Source: Eunapius fragilis
Taxonomy: Eukaryota > Porifera > Demospongiae > Spongillida > Spongillidae
Direction of reading: 5' to 3'
DNA length: 64,000 bases
NCBI GenBank assembly: GCA_963681505.1
Contig: OY811972.1
Span: 2,684,163-2,748,162, forward strand
Both the position numbers and the translations under genes were made by a program. Below the pieces are notes generated by a model, which was not told the DNA's origin, did not search any database, and was given only the letters and a program-made list of their open reading frames with translations. Positions 13,401-25,600 of the stretch are shown piece after piece (the first letter of the stretch is position 1; every line of letters starts with the position of its first letter).

Positions 13401-16400
13401 TCACTCCTTACCAAAATAATTTATATGGCAACTCACAGAACTATATGCTTTGATTTGTTCCCATAATTCTAAACTACACACTTGTCCCACATCTCCAGTA
13501 CCTGTGGTACCTGAATAACCCATTAATGCTTCAACACAGCTCTTATCTTTCTTCAGAAGGGACCAAGATTAATGTCAGGGAACCAGCGTTTATTTCATCT
13601 GCATAGCACCCCAACCACATACCTGATGAATAGGTCACTCACTGTGTGGCAATCACGAAGAACATGTGTGTGCAATAACATGGTAACCTTTTTGAATAAT
13701 CAAAAATCTGTTATTTCGACTAGAAATAAGGTCTAATTAATCGATTTTTCAGGTTTTGCATCACCTAGCAAATCAGTTATTGGATACATAAAATCGATTT
13801 TAGTGATTAATGCACTGTTAATTTGCCAACGACTAACTAGGCTTTTACGAAGTGTTTTCAGATTTTTAATATATCACTGTTCCTCAAGTCTATATTGTCG
13901 CTATTCCTTCAAGCTTATCAGTGACTGCCTGGCAGGTCCCTGTACATGTAGGCAGAGGGGGGTGGCTGCCCTAATCTAATGATCAGCCCCCCATTTATTA
14001 AACAAAAAACATTTACGAAACAAATGGTCATTTTACCAAAGAAAAATCGATAGTAATGCACCTGATATGCACATGTAGCTGTATGCAAGATTAAATGGAT
14101 ACATTATGGTTCATACATGATCACTGGAACTACTACTTAGTCAAACACAGACTGGTAGCAGCTCTTGTTGGGCATGCGTATCAGTATATTTCAGGTGGTT
14201 GGTACACCACTCCCTCAATATACAGACATGTCTAATGTGTCATCCAGCCCCTTCTTGTTGATGGAGAGTGGGGGTGGGGGGTGGGAGGAGGCTCCATTTG
14301 TGGTGTGCACTTACAATGTATGTAGTACATGATTTGCATCCAAGTACCAGTAGGTACATGTGTATGAAGGCATATCTCCTGGTACCTTGGGGCTGTAGGT
14401 GCTGTACATCCATGTCATGAGGTTCTATCCACCCACCTGGTCCCACCAGCTTTGCACTGGGCTGTGTTCTTTTGCATCATTCTCTTATCATCACAACCTT
14501 ACATGAGCTCATCATCCACATATTCCTCCCCACCTGCCCATAAGGCAGCTTAGCTACTTCTTCCTTCAGTAGACTGACCTTCAGCTCTTTTAACCCCAAC
14601 CACCACATGGTCCCACCAGCTTGTACCATCACCTTGCTATACAGACAATGTTCTCTGTGGTAATTCATAGTAAGACTGAGGTGACTTCATTTCTTATGTA
14701 GTTGAATGCATTTACAGAACAAGAAGAGTCATCCCCACCCAGCAAATACCTCTCATGGTTACCTCATTATTCTGATATCTCATGGGCATGCCAAATGCTT
14801 AGAACCCACCATCTGTCCTGCTAATTATCTCAGATATTTGCTACATGTACCTCTGCCCACCTATGGGAACAACAGATATGACCACCTTGTCATGTGACTA
14901 ATTATGCAACAATATTCCGACATGATTTTGACTAAGAAGCAATCGATCTGAAGTGGCACAAATTTGTAGTAATATACCACACATTTACATGAATATCCCA
15001 TCGCCAAATAGTCCAATATGTCTTGTGTATAAATCTTTGGTACGGGCCACCTACATATACTCCCCCCCCCCCCCCCCCCTCCAACCCCTCCATTGTAAAG
15101 AAAGACTGGTGTTTAAATGAGTATATCACCATACCAGAACAATAGAACACCAGTGTATGTGGCAAGTCATGGAGGTCATCATGAAAAAACAGCTTTGTGA
15201 GCCCACATTCCTGCCTTCATCAGTCTTCCATGGACTTCCTCTAGAGTCTTTAGGGGCTGCTCATCTGTTTTTCCTGTGACAAGGATATCATGCATATACA
15301 CAGCCACATCCCTTATGCCCTGCATTAAGTTGTCCATAGTTCTCTGGAAAATACCAGTAGCTGAAGAAATTCCAACAGGCATCCCAGTATAACAAAACAA
15401 TCCTTCTGTTGTCAATGACCTCCAGTGTTCAAGACACACTGACTTCTCACCCAACCTCCTCCTGTTATGATCACATTTGTATTACAGGATGGTTTGAGTC
15501 CATTGATGGCAGCAAGTATGAATGGATATGTTGAAGTGGTGAAATCACTCATAGAAGCTGGAGCTAATATCAATCACACTAGCAAGGTTGGCATACGCAA
15601 CTGTTATTGTACTCCATTAGATGCACACCCTTCATTGCCATAGTGCTAAACATCTTTGTACATATATGTCATATTGATGATTGAGGTGAGGGTGCATGTG
15701 ATCAGTGCATGAATGTACATGTACTGTACATCCAAGCACCAGTAGATACATGTACACATATGGAGGCACATCTGTGGTTTGTCCCTTTAAGACATCCTAG
15801 AATAGCCAACAGTGTCTCTATGAACCTGTGTATATTCCCATACAAGCCTGTCCCTTCAGAAAAAAAAAAGGCCCATGTTTTAATGTTAACTGTCCACAAC
15901 CCTTTACGAAATAATGCCATGAATTGTTAATGATGACAAGTAAAGAAAAACATTCTCTAACGAGAAAGTTGGTGGGATATAGGAATTGGAGGCAATGGTG
16001 GTATTAAAAGGAAGGGAACAAGGTTTTGAGAAAAGGGTAATGAGGCAAAAATCCTATATTTAGCACTTCTTTTGGTTCTGTTTCATTTACACGTGCTAAA
16101 TATAGGATTTTTGCCTCATTACCCCTTTCTCAAAACCTTGTTCCCTTCCTTTTAGCACCACCATTGCCTCCAATTCCTACATCCCACCAACTTTCTCGTT
16201 AAAGAATGTTTTTCTTTACTTGTTTACTCTATTTATTTATTATCATTTTTATTAATACTGGCAAGTGGCCCCTCCTCCCCCCCCCCCCCCCCCCCCCCCC
16301 CCGCTTCAATTACCGTCACGAGGAGACGCCCGCTTTTGTTTGGGATAACTGTAAGGAACGCAGGAGACGCGTCGTTTCGTCGTTTCAGCTCTCCTCTTTT

Positions 16401-16616
16401 GTTTGTTTGCACAATTCTAAATATACGTAAATGTCGCCATGGGAACGCTTCTATTTTACACTACGCATTACGTAATGATTACGTATATCAGTTTTATGCT
16501 TTATTCATATATCTGATACCTGAAGATGTCCTTCCAGGAGATTCTAAAGCGATTGGTATAACTTGCGCTCTTTAAAACCATTCCTATCCCGAGTTGTACT
16601 CGCGCGAGAAGAATTA

Positions 16617-16659
<43 letters not shown>

Positions 16660-19600
16660 GAGAAGAATTGGCCTGGGGACGAGGAAAAAATACGAGCTTT
16701 TTTGTTCTCTTAAAGCAAACAGTTTGAAGACTGGAATAAAACATTTAAATGACCGTCTTTGCCCTCTAGTTCGATAGCAACAAAGAACAACACTATCCGT
16801 TTCTCGGTACGCGAGTTATACGCGGGTTGCGTTTTTTAAATGATATTCACGACCCGGGTCAATTCCTATATAGGAACTACTATCGTAGTTCCTGATACAC
16901 ATAAACATTTGATGGGCCTTGAGGGGTGTGGGAGGGAGAGGCTGCTGTATGGTAATTAATCTCATACATGTATATGTACACCAATAATCATCTCATTGTG
17001 AAAGTGTGAAGTGGTATATGACTCTTGAACATGTACCAGAGAAAATAGATACATGTATTATCTCCACTTTGGCCATGTACCATGAAGTACCACACATACA
17101 TGTAAGCTCCCCTCTGCCTCCATAAAAAGGCTTGTGGGGGTGTGGTCAAGGGTCAGCTGCACCCTCATTGTGAAGGTCGTAGTCCTTCATTGTAGCTCAA
17201 TGTTGTGATTAGGAGAGATTGTGTGGTGCCGAAGGTGCCCTCGTCCAACAAGATGGCATCGACCCGAGAGGGCTAAAAAAAAAACTTTCAATGAAGAGTG
17301 TCGGTCGGTCGGGATGGTTGCAATTTGAGTTTAGATTCGGAGAGGGGGTGAAAAGTTGATTCCGGAAGCAGGCCTATGACCCCGCAAGGGCCTTCAGCCC
17401 CCCAAAACCCAAACCCAATGCACCAAAAGAGTTTAGATCCTAATAATCGCAACCCTCTGCTCTTTTTAGCTGAGCTCTCAATAGCAATTCATATATTCAT
17501 GATACTAAATGTTGTTCGTTGCCAATGATTAGAAATGAACAAGAAAAAATTTTAATAACTGAAGTCCCTAGTTTTAAAATCTCTTCATCTCTACTGGCTC
17601 TTCTTTTACATGTACATGTAAGTTTTAACCTTTTTAAATCTTAAATATTCAAGGGTACTCCTGAGCTATTGTATATAGGATCAACACAGCTTTTGCCAAA
17701 ACCCCTGCAGATTATTTTCAAATTCGCATATATTAAAGATCCTAATGTAACTATGTTATATGTACATTTTCATTTTCAACTTCACTTTGGTTCATGAATA
17801 ATAATTAATCAAAGTTGGGAATTTTGCAATATTTGAGTTGGACAAGATATCTTTGCAAAGCTTTAGCACTGCAATGCTTACTGTGGTGGTGATTCACACT
17901 GCAAGAAAAGTATGGTTATCCTAAGTTATCTGGGCTGGAGAAACTTGGGATAAACTCACAAAAGTTACCCTAAATCCAGTATAACTCTGCACAACTACCA
18001 CAAAATTACATTCATAGATCAGATAACTGTAGTTGTGCAGAGTTATACTAGATTTAGGGTAACTTTTGTGAGTTTATCAAGCCTAGATACTTAGAATAAC
18101 CATACTTTTCTTGCAGTGTCAGTTGACATGAAGTTAAAGTATTTTCCATATAGATCCATCCCAATATCAGATAACTGTAGTTGTGCAGAGTTATACTAGA
18201 TTTAGGGTAACTTTTGTGAGTTTATCCCAAGTTTCTCAAGCCTAGATACTTAGAATAACCATACTTTTCTTGCAGTGTCAGTTGACATGAAGTTGAAGTA
18301 TTTTCCATATAGATCCATCCCAATGCTAAACTGTTTAATCATTTTTAATTAATTCCAGAGCCTTTCTGGTTAAACTGGACAGTTCGTGATATCTCAAAAA
18401 GGGGGTTTAAAATTTTTAATTTTTTGTGCATAATGATGGGGTGTGTTATGATACACCTGCACACTAAAAATCACTTTGGGGATTGCATTATATGGAGAGG
18501 TGCAAGTTATTTAGTCTTTAAAAAGTCATGTTTATTTGATGTACCGCTTGACCACAAAGTTTACACAGCCATGTTGCATACACCAGATGCACGTACCAGT
18601 ATGGAATAATAACGAATTGGCTGTTCGTGCTCGCGCCTTGAGCCAGCCATCAAGTGAGCGCGCATGCATGCGGATGTAAACGCTAATTTAGTCGATCTAG
18701 CACCATGCTGGTAACATTTTAACCCTATCCATCTTCTTTGTGTGATTTGAATGCGAGGCTTTGTCTGTGGAACAAAAAGACCTGCTGCAAGCGTGTTTGC
18801 ATCTATATGATCAGCAACGTACATAGCGTTATGCGTAGTCTTTACTAGCGCAGACTTTTATTGTCGGCGCTATGAATTCTTGATTCTAAAGAATTCAACG
18901 GAGTTACTCGTTGGATTCTTTGGAATCAATATCATATAGATATATCCACTACTCAACAGTATTTTTAATGGATTTTGTCTGTTTGTTCTATGTCCATTGA
19001 TATGTAATTGTTTATGAAGAGAAGATCCTCTTCTTATGTGTGCATACATGTATGTGTGTGGCAGTACTGTTATTGTGTGTGTACATGTATGTGGTCATAC
19101 ATGCCCTATAAGGGGTAGTTGGTCAAGGCAGGTACAAGATAAGAGGGGGAGGGACGGGGGGGGGGGAGAGTTCAGGTAAGACCCCATTCGAAAAGTGGGG
19201 GGGGGGGGGGGGGGCAGGGCGGAGGGGGTACCTAGCAGAAGGGGCAGGAACCTTTTATGAAAGATGGGTTGCAACACCCCCTCCCCTCTTGTAAACTATC
19301 CGCCCATGATGGTGATGTATGAAGTGACACAGTCTTAGAAATGTATCTAACACGGCCACACCCTCTCCTTGCCCACTGCACCCAACCCTTCCTGTCATGA
19401 TCACATTTTTATTACAGGAGGGTTGGAGTCCATTGATGGTAGCAAGTTGGAAGGGACATGTTGAAGTGGTGAAATCACTCATTGAAGCAGGAGCTAATAT
19501 CAATCACACTAACAAGGTTGGCACACACACTGTTATTGTACTCTATTAGATGCACACCCTTCATTGCCATAGTGCTACACATCTTTGTACATGTATGTCA

Positions 19601-22600
19601 TAATCATGTCATCTTAATCATGTTTCCTCTATTGTATTGAGGGGAATAGCCCCCGGTGTTTCTATGAACATGTGTACATATATGTGCAAATGGGACGTTG
19701 TATGTCTAACCAGGCTTGCGGTGTATAAAATAAAATGGCAATAGACTAGCGTCAAATTCAAGCCCACATATCTTCCAAGCTAAACGACCCACGTTCTAAG
19801 TAGCTGCCAAATTGTTATTAGCAGGTCAGCATTCAGTATATCTGTGTGCCGCATCACCAAGTACCCCACAAATGTGTATTATTATAATCCTGTTCATTAG
19901 GATGGAAAAACAGCCCTGAAATATGCTGTGAAGAAGGAAATTGTCAAAATACTGAAGACATTACCTAGCAAGGTGTGTGGTATGCAGTATGTGTTTTTTA
20001 GTGTTACACACATATTGACTGACAAGATCAGTCATGGTTTGAGAAACCACATGTTCACATTATAATGTTTATGTACCAGGAATTCCACCAATCACTATAG
20101 CGGTTTATGCCTCTTATGTTGAATGGCTTATGAATGTTTGCTGTAGGTATTGGTTTAAAATGCTTTGTTTTTTCCTCAGATGTATATAAACATGTAAGTA
20201 CATTGTACCATCTTTTATGTTCCAATACTGTATCCAGACCTTATTTTTCAATGAATTTTTAACACAGGTTCCGTGAGAATCGAATGTATTTTTTTGTCGA
20301 ACTGCTTTTTTAGAAAATTAGTCAGAAAACGTGGTTAAAATACATATTCCGATAGCCCAACTCTTTATAGGACGTTTGGCGCCATTCCTAGCTTCATATC
20401 ATGCATGGTGACGTACTTGTATTGATTTTAACTGACGTGGTCGCCCGTTTATCAATGTTTGAAAGCTGCCAAGTACACTTTTTTCTGGAGCAGTTTCAAA
20501 CGCATTTGACGGTACCTTTAGATGTTTCTAGTTACCCAATAGAGAACAGCACAAGTGAAATGCTCTCAACCTGCCTGGTTGAATCTGGTTGATGCACAAC
20601 ACACTTTCTTCTGGTACCCAGGTACCCAGACCAGAAAGTTCTGGTACCCAGACCCAAAAGTTCTTATACCCCATTCACGAATCACTAACGAAATAGTTGT
20701 GTATTGCCTGATTCTGAAAACCCAGCAGATATTGATAGAAGTCACTGGTTAGGCCACGAAAGAAATGCTGCTGCCAGATCTGAAGCCAGCTGTGATTTGC
20801 AGATTGCGTTCAGTCGGTTGACTTGTAGCCCCCATACTGCTTATAGCTGAGAAGGGCAGTGTCTCGCCAAAAATTATTAACAGCCATTACATGCAATAAT
20901 TTGGTCTGGGGTCGAGGATCGAAGCTTCGACCCCAAGCTTTGAGCGTGTTTCAATGCTTCTGTAGAAGTAAAGGATCAGGGGAGCTATGCTAATTTGGAA
21001 CAGTTAGCTCTCGTCCGACTAATTTTCTAAAAAAGTGTGTTCGACAAAAAAAGTGCGTAAAAAACATTCGATTCTCACGGAACCAGTGTTAAATTTAGCA
21101 GATATAGCAGATTGCATCAATAGCTTGACTTACATTACAGCTATTAAATCATGATGTTTGGGTTAAGAGTTAAATAATCTTGGTTTATGTACACATGTGC
21201 AACTTTAGAACACTGGGATATGATTGGAGGGGGGGAGGGGGAAGAACACGATGTTTATGGTAGAGTTATAGAGCTCACTAACAGCATCACAAATATGCTC
21301 TTCTTTTTTCAAGGTGGTGTATAAAGATTAATGGACAACTTCATTGCTATTTTAGATATGCTCTTCAGATATACAGTAGTTCACTGAACGCTATCGCAAC
21401 ACTAGTAACTAAAAACATTCTCTATGTGAAAGTTGGTGAGATATAGATGTAGGATTTGAAGGCAATGGTGGTGTAAAAAGCAAGAAACAAGGGTCTGTAA
21501 TATTAAAGGAAAATGTACATGTATTTAGCCTGTTTGTAGCATATACTATGTTCTTGTGCTAAATATAGGACTATGCAATTTTCCCTTATTATTACAGACC
21601 CGTGTATCCTTTTTAGTTACTATTTCATAGATCTTTTTCCTTCATATCTAATTGTTGCCAATTTGATGGCTAGACATCCTTTTTCTATGGTAGCGTATTT
21701 CTGCTCTCTGGCGAGTAATTTCCTGCTGTAGTAGGCCACTGGGTGGTCAGCACCTTCCTCATCCAGTTGACTCAGCACAGCACCTACACCCACATCAGAC
21801 GCATCAGTTTGCAGAAGGAACTCCTTCGTAAAGTCAGGACTTTGCTGAACCGGTTCAACACATAGAAGGTTCTTCAGCTCCTGAAATGAGCCCTCGCATT
21901 TCTCTGTCCACACCACCTGATTTGGTGCAGCATTCTTGGGGAGGTCTGTCAGAGGTGCTGCAATGCTGGCATAGTCTTGGATAAATGTCCTGTAGTAGCC
22001 AGTCATGCCCAGGAAACACCGTATTTGTTTCTTCGTTGTAGGAGTAGGAAAGGACTCTACACCTTGCACCTTACTCTTGGGTTGTACTAGTCCACTGCCA
22101 ACCACATAACCCAGATACACATACACACATCTTGACATCCCCAACTGGGACTTCCGGGGCTTTGCCGTGAGTCCCGCTGACTGTAAGCGTTGGAGTACTG
22201 TCTGTATCTGTGTCAGGTGTTCCTCGCAAGTGGCACTGTGTATCACCATGTCATCTATGTAAGCAGCTGCATAGTCCTCCAGACCTTGTAGGACCTTGTC
22301 CATAAGCCGCTGGAACGTTGCTGGGGCACCCTGAAGACCAAAAGGCATCACTCGAAACTGAAAGAGGCCAAAGGGCGTGGTGAAGGCTGTGAGGTGTCTG
22401 GATAACCTTGCCATTGGTACCTGCCAGTACCCATGGATGAGATCTAGGGTAGTGATGAACTTTGCCTTTCCCAACTGGTCAATCAGGTCGTCGATCCGTG
22501 GCACAGTGGTTTAAAACCATAGGTGACTAGGACATTTTCAAATTGTTGTGAACCAATAAACCTAAATTATTTATACTGTTGCTTATAATGAGGTGGTGCT

Positions 22601-25600
22601 AAGTAAATTATGATATTAATTATGGTTAATTAATTAAAATCTAATCAAAACAAGCAAGTTTAACTATGTATCCAACTGTAATGAACTGAAACGTTTAAAA
22701 AAAACATTTTAATATTGCTAAACATTTACTACCATATTATAGCAATTTATGTTAATAGTCGTTTCAGAATAATTTATTAAAATCAACCCAATGAAATCAA
22801 ACTATTTTGATCTTAATATGACTTAATCGTTCGGTAGATCGCTTGTAAACGTACCGAAGGGATACCTTCAGCTCATTGTACTCCCCTAGTATAAATATGT
22901 ACAAGTACAGACAACAAAAGACAAAAGTGCATGCGCACGAAGCACTCTCGTTTCTAACAAAAACAGCATAGACGGCGCATCATTAAGAACACAAATGCTA
23001 TCTATCAGACAGCACTAAGGCTCGAGAACAGCTTCGCTTGCATTGTAGCGTAGTGGCTTTAATAGTCCCCAGTCTCTTATTTGTGGCTATTTTTACCCGT
23101 TATTAACAAATTATCGTTATAGTATTGATCTGTTACGAAGTGTTTTGTCGTGTCGGTTTAAGAATCAGCAGGATTCGGCAAGCATTATACTAAGGGCCAA
23201 CGATAGATGAAAGTATTTAAACACACAACACAGTACATAGCACTCTAGCTTCGTTGAGCAATAAATCTAAAGTAGGTTTGGGTAAAAATGGCATCATTTT
23301 GGACCATAAATAAACAAATATCTTAAGGCTCGTCTGCTCTCTGTGTCAGCACCTCATGCTGCATCCTGGCTACTGTTTACACCTTCTCCTGGCCTTGACC
23401 TGCACCTTAACCCTAATGAACTGCAAATTTCCATCCAATGGTGGCTAGGGATAGACACAGCTAGAGGCTCCTCGTGCTCTCTGTGCCCTGGCTTAGCTCG
23501 TGACCGCCTTGGCAACCACGCTACTACCTGTAAACGGGGTAGTGATGTCGTTACACGCGACAACCATCTGCGTAACGTGATTGTTGAGTTTTGCCATCGT
23601 GCCCATCTTGGAGTAAGAGTAGAGTCGGGCAGTGGCATTACACCCGACTTAAGCCGCACCCGGCCATCGGATGTACTTGTTCTCAATTGGGAGAGAGGGA
23701 AACATGCTGCCCTTGACATCACAGTGACCTCTCCCTTAATCCCTTCTATCCTAACAGCAGCAAGCTTGTCTGAAGGGGCTGCAGCGGAGGAGGTGGAGGT
23801 CAGGAAGCACAGAGCAAATGACCCAAAATGATCAGAGCTGTGTTGGGTGTGTATCCCACTTGCGGTAGAGACTTATGGAAACTGGGGTAGGGAAGCCCAA
23901 TCTACTTTCTCTTGCCTAGCTTCTCACCTGGCCATCATCACCTCTTCCCACAAAAGTGCTCACAGAGCTATCAGGCTGAACTTCACCCTGGTTCGGGCTG
24001 TGGCTAGAGCCTTGTTGGCAAGATGTGCTCTCTCCCTTGGCCTCCAGGATATCGTTTGAATTTTTCTATGTAATGTGTTGTATATATTCCATGTATCTTT
24101 AAGTGTACGTATTTGCACAATTCATGAGAATGTCATAAATCAAGTATCATTGAAATGCTAATAAAAAGCTCTATCTAACATTCCTTTATACTTAACTTTG
24201 TACTGTCGGATACATAACTAGCTATGTTTTTTAAGTTAGGGTGGAAAATGGCATGATTAATGCTTTCCCTTCTCATGGCTCTTTACACTTTGTGAATCCT
24301 TACAGATTTATCTAATATTGTGATACTGTATGGTATTACACAACAGTTTTTCCACTTGAAATGAAAAATCCTTTTTTACCATGATCATGTAAATGTCCTG
24401 GTCCTAAACCACTGTGCGTGGCATGGGATATGCATCAGCCAGTGACTCAGCATTCAGTCGACAATAGTCAACGCACGATCTAAGTGTACCATCCTTCTTG
24501 TCCACCAGTACTATAGGAGAAGCCCACTCACTTGATGAAGGTTCTATGACCCCAGCATCAAGCATCTCCTTTATCTCCTTTTCTATCAGGTCTTGATGCA
24601 CATGAGGTAACCAGTACGGTGGTAGTCTGACAGGCCTTGCCCTTGTGGTAGTCACTTTGTGCTCCGCCTCTGTTGTACGTCCTGGGATACTGCTCATCAC
24701 ATCCGGGAATTTCCCTAATAATCTGTTCAGCTGGGACTTCTGAACTTCTGATAGCTGTTTACCCACGGTTGGATCACCTTTCTCACTACCTCTCCAATCA
24801 GGAATATCATCCACACTATCCTCTGCACTCTCCACATCAGCCCAATAATTACCATATATTGGAGTGTTCCATTTTTTCAGCCTATTGATGTGAAAAGTCC
24901 TCTCCCGCTTCCTTGTATCATGCATGTCCACCACATAGTTGACACTGCTGGTTCTGTGCAAAACTGGATAAGGGCCCTTCCACTGTGCTGTCAAAGAACT
25001 GCCTGAGGTAGGACGTAGCACCAACACTAGATCTCCGGGTTTCAACTCTCTCTGTCTAGCATTGTGATCGTACCATAGTTTCTGTTTCTGTTGGGTTCTC
25101 TCCAAGATGTCCTTAACCATCTCAGACTGTTGCTAGTTTGTCCTGTACTCCCAGCACATAAGAAACTACATTCTCACTGCACCTCTTCGGTTCCTGCCAT
25201 GACTCCTTTAGGATGTCCAATGGTCCTCGCACCGAACGACCATACAGAAGCTCAAAGGGGGAGAATCCAGTGGAATCCTGGGGAACTTCTCTGTAGGCAA
25301 AAAGTATGTATGGTACCCACTTGTCCCAATTTGCCTTGTCATCTGCAGCTATCTTCAGCAGCATATCTTTTAGGGTCTTATTGAACCTCTCCACCAACCC
25401 ATCAGTCTGGGGATGGTATGGAGTAGTCCGTATCGGGTGCACATGCAAGAGTTGGTATATCTCCGCCAGTAGCTTTGATGTGAAGTTGCTTTCCTGATCA
25501 GTTAAGATCTCCTCGGTTATGCCAACTCTTGCAGAGATCTTCACCAGCTCCTCTGTGATATGCTCAACATCCATTGCTTTCACTGACACTGCTTCGGGAT

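Larger units (their letters stand above)
15936..16895 (-). mobile_element. Composite palindromic element, copy 1
   Basis: A 960-bp unit made of a 288-bp near-perfect palindrome (15936-16223), a poly-C run (about 16268-16302), a unique segment with a GAC triplet run (16617-16653), and an end carrying GGAACTACTATCGTAGTTCC. The whole unit recurs in opposite orientation at 61202-62118. It is inserted in the B-to-A intron: related introns at 10630 and 55066 read straight through as TTAATGATGGTACACATAAAC, giving an empty site. No target duplication is clear. Confidence 0.7.

Noticed and set aside
15936..16895. Helitron interpretation of the composite element (5' TC start, no target duplication, hairpin near the end)
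   Set aside because: The opposite end does not show CTRR, the hairpin is far longer than in Helitrons, and A/T insertion is not clear.
22509..22540. A canonical RSS nonamer (ACAAAAACC) inside the Transib-like ends
   Set aside because: No such nonamer is present. The shared inner motif is GGACATTT, and its spacers are 11 and 21 nt (12 and 22 if counted from GACATTT), so only the asymmetry, not the classical motif, can be claimed.
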